A DNA stretch of 64,000 nucleotides from Corynebacterium wankanglinii (GTDB lineage: Bacteria; Actinomycetota; Actinomycetes; Mycobacteriales; Mycobacteriaceae). The position numbers and the translations under genes are program-made. Shown here one piece after another: positions 36,132 through 45,267 of this stretch (position 1 is the first letter of the stretch; every line of letters starts with the position of its first letter). The stretch is taken from NCBI GenBank assembly GCA_014490595.1, contig CP061031.1, forward strand, positions 1,550,001 through 1,614,000, in the 5' to 3' direction. The notes under the pieces are model-generated. The model was given only the letters and a program-made list of their open reading frames with translations. It did no database searches and had not been told where the DNA came from.

Positions 36132-36638
36132 CTACCCCTCCACAGGTTGCGTGCGCACCTCACCGGGCTTGATGGTGCCGTGGGTGCCGAACTCGCGCTG
36201 CCAGTACAACAGCGGGCAGTTGGAATTCACCTCCGCCGCCTCCACGTCCACGAGCACGAGAAAGTGGTCGCCCGCGGCGATGATTCGCGAGACGGTGCCC
36301 GCGACCCAGGTGTGGTCCCCTGCCAGCTGCGGCGCGCCGTCCTTCATCAACCATTCCACGCCCGCAAATCGGTCCACAGATTTGTCGGCGAAGCGCCGCG
36401 CGAGCACGTCCTGCTCCGTGGATAGCACGTTGATGCCTATCGACGAACCTTCGGCCAGCAACGCCAGCAACGACGACTTCCCGTCGAGGGACACCAACAC
36501 CATCGGGGGGTTCAGCGACAGGGACATAAACGCGCTGACGGTGGTGCCATGCGGCTCGGACTCGGAGCCGGTGGTCACAATCGCCACCGCCGCAGCCAGC
36601 TGGCTCATGGCGTCTTTAAATGCTGACAGATCAACCAT
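36132..36638 (-). CDS. Flavin reductase-like domain protein
   Basis: This is a 168-residue protein of the flavin reductase-like (HpaC/FRP, split-barrel) family, which reduces FMN or FAD with NAD(P)H for partner monooxygenases. Conserved parts include AVAIVTTGSESEPHGTTVSAF, SLNPPMVLVSLD and GINVLSTEQ, plus the dimer segment GDHFLVLVDVEA. No partner oxygenase gene is nearby. The ATG at 36638 has TACGGT ending 8 bp upstream. It starts 22 bp after the mutM stop. Confidence 0.88.
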   Translation of the reverse strand: MVDLSAFKDAMSQLAAAVAIVTTGSESEPHGTTVSAFMSLSLNPPMVLVSLDGKSSLLALLAEGSSIGINVLSTEQDVLARRFADKSVDRFAGVEWLMKDGAPQLAGDHTWVAGTVSRIIAAGDHFLVLVDVEAAEVNSNCPLLYWQREFGTHGTIKPGEVRTQPVEG

Positions 36639-36646
36639 GTCGATCA

Positions 36647-36652
36647 ACCGTA
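36647..36652 (-). promoter_or_regulatory. -10 hexamer for a leaderless flavin reductase mRNA
   Basis: On the minus strand TACGGT ends 8 bp before the ATG. Confidence 0.45.
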
Positions 36653-36660
36653 CTCGAGCC

Positions 36661-37481
36661 CTACAGCACCTGGCAGGTGGGACAGAAGTAGCTAGAGCGC
36701 CCACCCACCACCACCCGTTTAATTGGGCTGCCGCATCGGGCGCAGGGCTTGCCGGCCTGTCCGTAGGCATTGAGCGAGCGCGAGAAGTATCCGGAGGCGC
36801 CGTTGACGTTCACGTACAACGCGTCGAAGCTCGTACCGCCCTGCTCCAGCGAGCGGGCCATCACCTCGCGCGAGGCGTCGAGGACGGCTTCAGCGTCGCG
36901 CTGCCGCATCGTCTTCGCACTGCGCCAGGGTTTGAGGCGCGCCGCCCACATCGCTTCGTCGGCGTAGATGGAGCCGATGCCGCTGACCACTTCCTGGTTG
37001 AGCAGCACACTTTTCAACGGCGACCTGCGCCGACGCATCGCACGCGCCGTTTCGCGCACGTCAAAGTCGGACTCGAACGGGTCCGGGGCGATGTGCATGG
37101 CGGGTTGCGGAACGCCGTCGATGAGCTGCGTGTACTGCCAGAACCCGAAGGTGCGCTGGTCCACGAAATCCAGCTCCACGTCCCCCATATCTGCGCGGAT
37201 GCGCAGGTGCGGCGACGTCACCTCCCCATGCTCAGCCACGAGCATTTGCCCGCTCATGCGGAGGTGGATCAGTAGCGCATTGCCGTCGCTGAGCGTGAAC
37301 CACATGTATTTGCCTCGGCGGCCGTGCCGGTAACCGTCAGCCCCGGCAAAGTCGCTTCCAGATCCACAGTGTTGCCGCGGGCGGCGCGGGGATGCAAGAC
37401 CGCGACAGCGCCGAAAGTGCGGCCGACAACGTGGGTGTCCAGTCCGCGGCGCACCACCTCAACCTCGGGCAGCTCAGGCAT
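36661..37481 (-). pseudogene. mutM: Formamidopyrimidine-DNA glycosylase MutM, frameshifted
   Basis: MutM (Fpg) removes 8-oxoguanine and cleaves the abasic site. The start [15 protein letters not shown] includes the catalytic Pro2 and Glu3. After LTVTGTA the frame is lost at 37320-37321. GGG in place of GG (CCC in the gene) restores [13 protein letters not shown]. The remainder is intact: IHLRMSGQML, NQEVVSGIGSIYADEA, and the zinc finger CARCGSPIKR with YFCPTCQ. The repaired length is 273 residues. The ATG overlaps the rnc stop by 8 bp, as in other actinobacteria. Confidence 0.9.
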
Positions 37482-38241
37482 TGCCGCGTACGGCCTCCGC
37501 AGCGTGGTCGCGCAGGTAGAGCACCGCCTGGTGCGCCGCCTCCTGCTCAGCCAGCTTTTTATTTGGGCCGATGCCCGTGCCGCGGGAGACCCCAGCCACC
37601 AGGGCCTGTGCGGTAAACGTCTGGTTGTGCTCGGGCCCTTCCGCCTCGGAGACATACTCGGCCACCGGCAGTTTGAGCTCCGCTAGCCGCACCTGCAGGT
37701 CAGTTTTCCAGTCGTGGTGCTTCTTGCTCACGGTAGCGGTGCGCAGCTTTTCGTCGAAAAGCTTGAGAATCACGTCCCGGGCAGTTTCGAACCCATGCTG
37801 CAGGTAGATCGCGCCGAGGAGGGCCTCGGTTGTGTCCGCGAGGATGGACTCTTTATCCCGGCCACCAGTGAGCTCTTCTCCCTTGCCGATGAGCACGTGT
37901 CTGCCCAAGTCGATCTCTCGGGCGATATCCGCCAGACCGTAACGCGAGACGATGCTGGCGCGCATCGGTGAAAGGTCCGATTCTGGCCTGGATGGGTAGA
38001 GCTCAAACAGCTTGGTCGCCACAGAGAGACCGAGCACCGCGTCACCAACGAACTCCAGCCGCTCGTTGTTGGGAAGGTGGCCGTGCTCGTTGGCAAATGA
38101 CCGGTGGGTCAGCGCGAGTTTCAGGCCGTCGCGTTCAATGTCGACCCCGAGGCGCCCAAGCAGCGGCGCGTGGTCGACCGCGCTAAACGTCTGCTCCCAC
38201 AGCTCCTCCGCGTTGACTTTGTTCTTGCGGGAGCGGCTCAC
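37474..38241 (-). CDS. rnc: Ribonuclease III
   Basis: RNase III cuts double-stranded RNA in rRNA and mRNA processing. The 255-residue product has the signature [15 protein letters not shown], the second acidic cluster near [13 protein letters not shown], and a C-terminal double-stranded-RNA-binding domain (about residues 180-250, [18 protein letters not shown]). It lies between yceD and mutM, overlapping both by a few bases, so these are translationally coupled. Confidence 0.96.
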   Translation of the reverse strand: MSRSRKNKVNAEELWEQTFSAVDHAPLLGRLGVDIERDGLKLALTHRSFANEHGHLPNNERLEFVGDAVLGLSVATKLFELYPSRPESDLSPMRASIVSRYGLADIAREIDLGRHVLIGKGEELTGGRDKESILADTTEALLGAIYLQHGFETARDVILKLFDEKLRTATVSKKHHDWKTDLQVRLAELKLPVAEYVSEAEGPEHNQTFTAQALVAGVSRGTGIGPNKKLAEQEAAHQAVLYLRDHAAEAVRGNA

Positions 38242-38774
38242 AGGAACTTCTCCAGGCCGGCCCAGCGGGGGTCAACCAGGTTGTTCTCCTCGCCTTCGAC
38301 TGCGTCCGGCGCCGGAACATCGGTATCACCCTCGCACTCTGGCTGGCACGTGGGATTGAAAGGCCAATTCAGCCCCGCCTCGTCCACGAACGCCTGCTCC
38401 AAGTCGACGGCGTTGTCCACCACTCGACGAATCTCGTCGCCGGAACCCCGGTCATCTTCAGTTTCCTCATCACCGGTGACGAAATCGTCCGCTGCGGCAA
38501 ACACCTCTGAAATGCGCACAGACTCAGTCGGGGTGAGCTCCTTGAGGCAGCGGACGCACTGGCCTTCCAGCGTGGCGGTCGCCGTAGCGTCCACCATCAC
38601 GCCGGAGCCGAGGGGGATTAACGTAGCCTCGACCGTCACCTCCCGGCCTTCAGGGATGGCGATCATCTCGGGGCCAATGCGTGACGGGGAGGGACCCGTC
38701 TGTGTCACGGTCTCGGCAGTGCCGTCCCCGCCCAGCACATCGGTGACATCAAATACGAAAGGATTGGTAGCCAT
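38238..38774 (-). CDS. yceD: YceD family (DUF177) protein
   Basis: YceD-type proteins are linked to 23S rRNA accumulation in other bacteria and plants. The 178-residue acidic protein has the CVRCLKEL zinc-like pair, which is the family mark, and a second cysteine (TCQPEC) near residue 145. The 3' end overlaps rnc by 4 bp. ATG 38774 is supported by TAGTCT ending 9 bp upstream; a GTG 9 bp earlier directly abuts that hexamer and is unlikely. No rpmF follows, unlike many other bacteria. Confidence 0.88.
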   Translation of the reverse strand: MATNPFVFDVTDVLGGDGTAETVTQTGPSPSRIGPEMIAIPEGREVTVEATLIPLGSGVMVDATATATLEGQCVRCLKELTPTESVRISEVFAAADDFVTGDEETEDDRGSGDEIRRVVDNAVDLEQAFVDEAGLNWPFNPTCQPECEGDTDVPAPDAVEGEENNLVDPRWAGLEKFL

Positions 38775-38783
38775 AGCGCCCAC

Positions 38784-38789
38784 AGACTA
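38784..38789 (-). promoter_or_regulatory. -10 hexamer for a near-leaderless yceD mRNA
   Basis: On the minus strand TAGTCT ends 9 bp before ATG 38774. Confidence 0.4.
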
Positions 38790-38795
38790 CCCCGT

Positions 38796-39593
38796 TTAAT
38801 ACTCCTCGCCGTAGCCGCCGGAACGCTCCGAGTACCCGGCCCGCTCACCACGGTCCGCGTGGACAGGACGCTCGGTGCGGCGGACCCGCGAGTTTGCGCC
38901 AGCGCCCGATGCCCCAGCGCCGCGACGAAGCGCACTGCGGTCCGAAGACACGGTCTGCAACACAGAACGCAGGCCGTCTTCAAACTCCGCGAGCTTCGAA
39001 TCGACGTAATCGTCGCACTCTGCACGCAGGCGGTTCGATTCCGCGGTCGCCTCATCGACCAGACGGTGCGCCTCCTCATCCGCGCGACGGATGACCTCGG
39101 ACTCCGAAATCAATCGCTCCTGCTCCGCCAAACCCTTGTCCACGGAGCGCTGGTACTCCTGGTTACCGGATTCCACGATGTTGTCCGCCTCACGCTGGGC
39201 GTTGTTTACGGTCATCTCAGCCACGTTCTGCGCCTGAGTGACCATCATGTTGGACTCTTCCTCCGCGTCGGTGACCATCGCGGTGGCGCGAGCCTGCGCG
39301 TCCGAAAGCATGGACTCGGATTCGGAGTGCGCGTCGCTGACAATGCGGCGCGCATCCTCCTCCGCGTCGCCGACCAGCATGTCGGCGCGGTCCTGCGCCC
39401 CGCGCAAGATCTCGTCCTGCTTGTCCAGCACGTCCTGCGCGTCGTCCAGGTCGACGGGCAGGGCGTTCCGGAGGTCGTCGAGAAGCCCGAGCATCTCGTT
39501 GCGGGGAACCATGCAATTGGAGGTCATGGGCACGCCGTAGGCCTGCTCCATCGTCTGAACTAACTCATCCAGGGCTTCGAAAACGCGGTACAT
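38796..39593 (-). CDS. sepIVA: SepIVA-like DivIVA-domain coiled-coil protein
   Basis: This is a 265-residue coiled-coil protein, an apparent orthologue of mycobacterial SepIVA (Rv2927c). SepIVA acts in septation and cell envelope growth. The DivIVA-like N-terminus MYRVFEALDELV is followed by a long heptad-rich, Glu/Ala/Asp-rich helix region to about residue 220. A tail rich in Arg and Gly ends in EEY. The order sepIVA-yceD-rnc-mutM is the same as in mycobacteria, which supports the assignment. TACGCT ends 8 bp before the ATG. Confidence 0.85.
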   Translation of the reverse strand: MYRVFEALDELVQTMEQAYGVPMTSNCMVPRNEMLGLLDDLRNALPVDLDDAQDVLDKQDEILRGAQDRADMLVGDAEEDARRIVSDAHSESESMLSDAQARATAMVTDAEEESNMMVTQAQNVAEMTVNNAQREADNIVESGNQEYQRSVDKGLAEQERLISESEVIRRADEEAHRLVDEATAESNRLRAECDDYVDSKLAEFEDGLRSVLQTVSSDRSALRRGAGASGAGANSRVRRTERPVHADRGERAGYSERSGGYGEEY

Positions 39594-39601
39594 GGTGCCC
39601 C

Positions 39602-39607
39602 AGCGTA
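39602..39607 (-). promoter_or_regulatory. -10 hexamer for a leaderless sepIVA mRNA
   Basis: On the minus strand TACGCT ends 8 bp before the ATG. Confidence 0.5.
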
Positions 39608-39619
39608 CCCGCTACGCAG

Positions 39620-40984
<1,365 letters not shown>

Positions 40985-41051
40985 CTATAAGGGTGCAGAA
41001 TTACGTACCGGGGAACTTTACAGCACCTTCAGCCGTAAGATAAGACCCCGC

Positions 41052-41057
41052 TAAACT
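41052..41057 (+). promoter_or_regulatory. -10 hexamer for a leaderless glycerate kinase mRNA
   Basis: TAAACT ends 7 bp before the ATG at 41065. Confidence 0.55.
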
Positions 41058-41064
41058 CTCCCCC

Positions 41065-42195
41065 ATGGCTCATCCCCTCGACCCAGTCCCGTCGCCCAAA
41101 ATCGTCGTCGCCCCCGATTCATTCAAGTCCACCGCGAGCGCCGCGGATGCTGCGGAGTGGCTCGCTGAGGGCGTTCGCTCAGTCATCCGCGACGCCCACA
41201 TCGTGCTCACCCCGATGGCGGACGGCGGCGAGGGCACCTCTTCCCTGTTCGAGGGCGAGCGCATTTGCTTGCCGACGACTACCGCAGCCGGCCGACTGAC
41301 CGAGGCGGAGTACACATTCCACGCCACCAGCAAGACCGCCTACATCGACGTTGCCGCAGCCTCTGGCCTACCGGCCGTGGAAGCGGACCCGGTGCCGTTG
41401 ACCGGCGACACCTACGGCACCGGCGTGCTCATTGCGGACGCGCAGACCCGCGGCGCCGAGCGCGTCGTGCTGGGGCTTGGCGGTACAGCAACTATCGACG
41501 GCGGTACCGGCATCCTCGTCGCCCTCGGCGTCAACCCACTTGATCAGGCCGGCTACCAGCTTCCCCCCGGCGGCGGCGCGCTCGAGCATTTGGCCGGCTT
41601 CGACACCGCCAAGGTCAACGTTCCGGCCGGCGCGATGGAATGGGTACTGCTGACGGACACGACAGCTCCCGCCACAGGCCCGGAGGGCGCAGCGCACGTC
41701 TTCGGGCCGCAGAAGGGCGCCACGGAGGCGGACATTGAGGTCCTCGACCGGGGCCTGGCTCGCCTGTGCGAGGTCACAGAGGTGGACCCGTCCACACCGG
41801 GTCTGGGCGCGGCTGGCGGCGCGGGCATCGGCTTGACCTGGCTGTCCAGCATGCTCCACGGCGATTCGTCCCACGTGCACATCCTGCCCGGCGCGCGAGT
41901 GGTCGCGGACTCAAACGGCTTGGCGGAACAGGTCGACGGCGCAGCGCTCGTGATCACCGGCGAGGGCCGCTATGACGGCCAAACCGGCACCGGAAAGGTC
42001 GCATCCGTGGTGGGCGAGCTCGCCCGCGAAGCAGGCGCGGCCTTCGCGGTCGCTGCAGGGCGCTTCGATGAGCAACCCGCGGACGGCACCATCGCCGTCA
42101 CACTGCCCGAACGTGCGGACGTGCGCGAGCAGCTTCTCCAGGCCGGCGCGGAGATCGCGGTGGCCTACCTGAACACCTCCACGGTCCAGGGGTAG
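41065..42195 (+). CDS. glxK: Glycerate kinase (GlxK/GarK family)
   Basis: This enzyme phosphorylates D-glycerate with ATP, probably to 2-phosphoglycerate in the GarK class. The 376-residue product has IVVAPDSFKSTASA, MADGGEGT, YIDVAAASGL and the conserved GLGGTATIDGGTG, all family signatures. VITGEGRYDGQTGTGKV is the nucleotide-binding part. It is divergent from gdhA across 98 bp and overlaps the convergent hypothetical gene at 42165 by 31 bp. Confidence 0.92.
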   Translation: MAHPLDPVPSPKIVVAPDSFKSTASAADAAEWLAEGVRSVIRDAHIVLTPMADGGEGTSSLFEGERICLPTTTAAGRLTEAEYTFHATSKTAYIDVAAASGLPAVEADPVPLTGDTYGTGVLIADAQTRGAERVVLGLGGTATIDGGTGILVALGVNPLDQAGYQLPPGGGALEHLAGFDTAKVNVPAGAMEWVLLTDTTAPATGPEGAAHVFGPQKGATEADIEVLDRGLARLCEVTEVDPSTPGLGAAGGAGIGLTWLSSMLHGDSSHVHILPGARVVADSNGLAEQVDGAALVITGEGRYDGQTGTGKVASVVGELAREAGAAFAVAAGRFDEQPADGTIAVTLPERADVREQLLQAGAEIAVAYLNTSTVQG

Positions 42196-42554
42196 ATCGA
42201 GGGCGCTTCGAAGCGGTCCTGGTCTTCCAGCATCACCGGGTCGCGCGGCAGGTCCGCCTTCGGGGTGAGGATGCGCGACAGGCCCATGGCCAGGCCGTTG
42301 AGGCTGTCAGCGCCGTCCACCTCAATGCGGTAGCGGTGCACCTCGGCATCGTCGGGGGATTCGCCGCGGTCCCGCTCGTAGGTTTCTGCCAGTTGGGCGC
42401 GCACGGAGTCGTCGATAAGCACCCGCTGCATCCCCACCGTGCCGGAGGAGAGCATCTCGCGGCGCACCAGGATGTCAAGCGCGCGCTGAAACGCGTCGTT
42501 GACCTCGCCGGCTGCGGCAGGCGGGACAAGGACATCGAATTGGATCACAGACAT
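42165..42554 (-). CDS. Hypothetical protein
   Basis: I do not recognise this 129-residue soluble protein. It opens MSVIQFDVLVPPAAAGEV and has alternating hydrophobic and charged segments suggesting an alpha-beta fold, with no membrane helix or signal peptide. It overlaps the end of the glycerate kinase gene. The start is fixed by TAGCCT ending 7 bp before the ATG. The ATG is 31 bp from the divergent DUF4921 start. Confidence 0.75.
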   Translation of the reverse strand: MSVIQFDVLVPPAAAGEVNDAFQRALDILVRREMLSSGTVGMQRVLIDDSVRAQLAETYERDRGESPDDAEVHRYRIEVDGADSLNGLAMGLSRILTPKADLPRDPVMLEDQDRFEAPSIYPWTVEVFR

Positions 42555-42561
42555 GCGCACA

Positions 42562-42567
42562 AGGCTA
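42562..42567 (-). promoter_or_regulatory. -10 hexamer for the leaderless mRNA of the hypothetical gene at 42165
   Basis: On the minus strand TAGCCT ends 7 bp before the ATG. It forms half of a compact divergent promoter pair. Confidence 0.5.
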
Positions 42568-42572
42568 ACCGG

Positions 42573-42578
42573 TATGGT
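42573..42578 (+). promoter_or_regulatory. -10 hexamer for a leaderless DUF4921 mRNA
   Basis: TATGGT ends 7 bp before the ATG at 42586. It forms the other half of the compact divergent pair. Confidence 0.55.
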
Positions 42579-42585
42579 TGCGGGC

Positions 42586-43926
42586 ATGTCCAACCCTTCC
42601 GTAAACCCCGCGCACTCGTACCACGTTGCGCTTCGGACCATGGCGGACGGGACGCTCAAGCAGGTCAACCCGTTCTCCGGGACGGAGGTGTGGACGGTAC
42701 CCGGCCGCGGCAACCGTCCGTTGCGCGCAGCTGGCGCCCCTCCGGTGCCACTGTTGCCTGGCGCGTCCGCAGATACCTGTAATTTCTGCGAGGCCCGCAA
42801 GCTTCGCACACCCCCGGAGAAGTCGCGCCTGGTGGCCACCGGCGAGGGGTACGAGATCCTGCGCGACGCCATGCCCGAGGAGTTGGACACCACGGTCGCG
42901 GAATTTCGGCGGGTGCCTAACCTGTTCGAGATCGTCTCCTACGACTACTGGCAGAAGAACTACGGCTACGAGATGCCGGACACGCGGCGTGAGCACATGG
43001 AGCGCTACCTGGCGGATCCGGCGGGGCGCGAGCATGTGCTTGCGACGGTGCGCACGCGCCTTACGGCCGCTGGGCTGGAAGCGGACCTGCCGGAGCCGGA
43101 GCTGCTGCAGTACGCGCCGGCGTATTTCGGCGGCGGGCACGACGTGATCATCGCCCGGCGCCACTTCGTCGAGGGCGCGCAACGTTCGGACCAGATCGCT
43201 GGCTCAGGCTCGCTCACACCCGAGGAGCACTTCCGCTTTATTGCGTTCACCGTCGATTCGCTGCGCGACCTGGTGGAGCAGCACACCTACGCGCGCTACG
43301 TGGTGGTGTTCCAAAACTGGCTCTCCCCCGCCGGCGCCTCGTTCGAGCACCTGCACAAGCAGCTCGTGGCTATCGACGAGCGCGGGGTCAACGCAGAAAC
43401 CGAAACTGCGAAGCTGCGCCAGAATGTGAACTTGTACAACGACTGGGGTGTCAACCACGCCTTTTACCAAAACCTGGTCATCGCTGAGAACGAGCACGCG
43501 ATCCTCACCGCAGGTGTGGGCCACCGCTACCCCACCATGACCGTGTACTCGAAGTCGCGCGCTAGCGAGCCGTGGCTGCACACGGCCGAGGAAGTCCGCG
43601 GCGTGTCTGATCTGTTGCACGCCGCGCACGCCGCCACTGGTGCCGAGGTAGCCACCAACGAGGAGTGGCACTACCGCCCCGTGGACTTAGACGTGCCCAT
43701 GCCGTGGCGCATCAACCTCAAGTGGCGCATCTCCACCCTCGCCGGCTTCGAGGGCGGCACGCAGATCTACGTGAATACGCTGTCGCCGTTTGACGTGCGC
43801 GACCGCGTCACCGCCTCGCTTCGCACACTGCGTAGCGGCGGCACCGTCTCTGCCTCCCTGCGCATCGCAGAAGAATGCACCCCGGCGCCGAACCTGCTGC
43901 TCTACAACCCGAACCTGGAAAGGTGA
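42586..43926 (+). CDS. DUF4921 family protein (GalT/HIT-like fold)
   Basis: This 446-residue protein belongs to an actinobacterial family resembling galactose-1-phosphate uridylyltransferase. A zinc-like CNFCEARK follows a Pro-rich N-terminus. The GalT-type nucleotidyl site is suggested by SFEHLHKQ, a His-x-His-x-Gln arrangement. The paired repeats of the GalT fold are hinted at by VVVFQNW and HEWHYRP-like stretches. Its real substrate is not known. It is followed after 3 bp by the M20 amidohydrolase gene, so the two may form a unit. Confidence 0.82.
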   Translation: MSNPSVNPAHSYHVALRTMADGTLKQVNPFSGTEVWTVPGRGNRPLRAAGAPPVPLLPGASADTCNFCEARKLRTPPEKSRLVATGEGYEILRDAMPEELDTTVAEFRRVPNLFEIVSYDYWQKNYGYEMPDTRREHMERYLADPAGREHVLATVRTRLTAAGLEADLPEPELLQYAPAYFGGGHDVIIARRHFVEGAQRSDQIAGSGSLTPEEHFRFIAFTVDSLRDLVEQHTYARYVVVFQNWLSPAGASFEHLHKQLVAIDERGVNAETETAKLRQNVNLYNDWGVNHAFYQNLVIAENEHAILTAGVGHRYPTMTVYSKSRASEPWLHTAEEVRGVSDLLHAAHAATGAEVATNEEWHYRPVDLDVPMPWRINLKWRISTLAGFEGGTQIYVNTLSPFDVRDRVTASLRTLRSGGTVSASLRIAEECTPAPNLLLYNPNLER

Positions 43927-43929
43927 TCT

Positions 43930-43956
43930 GTGAGTCCTGTGAGTCCTGTGAGTACT
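43930..43956 (+). repeat. Three tandem 9-bp units at the start of the M20 amidohydrolase gene
   Basis: GTGAGTCCT is followed by GTGAGTCCT and GTGAGTACT. Each unit begins with a possible GTG start codon in the same frame. Confidence 0.9.
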
Positions 43957-45201
43957 GTCTCTGACATTTTGCGCTCCTATCGCGTCGACGAGGTGTGGCA
44001 GCGTCGCCTCTACGAGCTGCTGCACGCCAACCCGGAGCTGTCCATGCAGGAGGAGGAGACGTACAGCCGCCTGATGATGGAGCTGTCCCGCTTCGATTGC
44101 GAAGTGGTCGCCCCCATTGGCAAGTTCGGCATCTGCGCCGTATTCCGCAATGGCGATGGACCAACCGTGCTGCACCGCGCGGACTTCGACGGCCTGCCGG
44201 TGGCAGAGCAGACAGGCGCGCCGTACGCGTCCCACAAAGTGGTGAAAACCACCGACGGCCAAACCGTTGGCACCATGCACGCCTGCGGGCACGATATCCA
44301 CACCACCGCGCTGCTGAGCATGTGCGACTTCCTTGACAACACGCGCCAGCACTGGTCGGGTACGTTCATTGCACTGTTCCAGCCAGGCGAGGAAATCGGT
44401 GCCGGCGCGCAAGACATGGCCGACAACGGCCTGACGGACAAGGTGCCCACCCCCGACGTGGTCTTCGGGCAGCATGTCATGCCCGGCCGCGCCGGGGAGG
44501 TCATGTCGAAGCCCGGCCCGCAGTTCGCGGCGTGCGATTCCATCCGCATCCGTATCCCCGGCCGCGCCGCCCACGGCTCCATGCCGCACAACGCCATCGA
44601 TCCGACCTACACCGCCGCAATGATCATGACGCGGCTGCAAGCCATCGTGGGCCGGGAGGTGGATCCGGCAGACTTTGCCGTGGTCACCGTGGCTAGCATG
44701 CACGCCGGCACCACGAACAACATCATCCCGGGTGAGGCGGAACTTGTGCTGAACTGCCGCTTCTACTCCGATAAGGTCAAGGCGAAGGTGTACTCCGCCA
44801 TCAAGCGCGTGGTCCACGCCGAAGTTTTGGCGTCAGGCTCGCTGGACCAGGCCATGCTCAGCTTCTTCGCCCACGGCGAGCTGCTGGACAACGACGAAAC
44901 CGTGTTCGCCCGGGTGCGCGAGCAGTTCGACCAGGTTTTCGGTGCTGAGTCTGTCACCGCCGACCCGAAAACCGTCTCGGAGGACTTCCCCGTCATCGGC
45001 CAGGCCTTCGGCGCGCCGTACTTTTTCTGGCTCATCGGCTGCACCCCGCACGAAGTGTGGGACAAGGCGGTGGCTGAAGATCGCGTGGGCGAGGACGTGC
45101 CGGTCAATCACATGTCCACTTTCCTGCCCGAATACGAGCCGACGATCTCTACTGCGACCCGTGCCGGCCTGACGGCGGTTTTGAGCTATCTGGGCAAGTA
45201 A
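43930..45201 (+). CDS. M20 family metallo-amidohydrolase (amidase/aminoacylase type)
   Basis: M20D amidohydrolases remove acyl groups from N-acylated amino acids and related amides. The 423-residue protein has the metal motif HACGHDIH, LHRADFDGLP upstream, QPGEE for the catalytic Glu, and FGQHVMPG. The dimerisation segment HGSMPHNAIDP is present. The start is uncertain: GTG at 43930, 43939 or 43948 within the tandem repeat. AAAGG lies 6-10 bp before the first, which I chose. It follows the DUF4921 gene by 3 bp. Confidence 0.9.
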   Translation: MSPVSPVSTVSDILRSYRVDEVWQRRLYELLHANPELSMQEEETYSRLMMELSRFDCEVVAPIGKFGICAVFRNGDGPTVLHRADFDGLPVAEQTGAPYASHKVVKTTDGQTVGTMHACGHDIHTTALLSMCDFLDNTRQHWSGTFIALFQPGEEIGAGAQDMADNGLTDKVPTPDVVFGQHVMPGRAGEVMSKPGPQFAACDSIRIRIPGRAAHGSMPHNAIDPTYTAAMIMTRLQAIVGREVDPADFAVVTVASMHAGTTNNIIPGEAELVLNCRFYSDKVKAKVYSAIKRVVHAEVLASGSLDQAMLSFFAHGELLDNDETVFARVREQFDQVFGAESVTADPKTVSEDFPVIGQAFGAPYFFWLIGCTPHEVWDKAVAEDRVGEDVPVNHMSTFLPEYEPTISTATRAGLTAVLSYLGK

Positions 45202-45253
45202 CGCGACCGCACGCCAGCACGAGCCCCCGCCTGCACACACCCCAACGCACCGG

Positions 45254-45259
45254 TACGCT
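45254..45259 (+). promoter_or_regulatory. -10 hexamer for a leaderless glgP mRNA
   Basis: TACGCT ends 8 bp before the glgP ATG at 45268. Confidence 0.45.
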
Positions 45260-45267
45260 CGGGGCAC

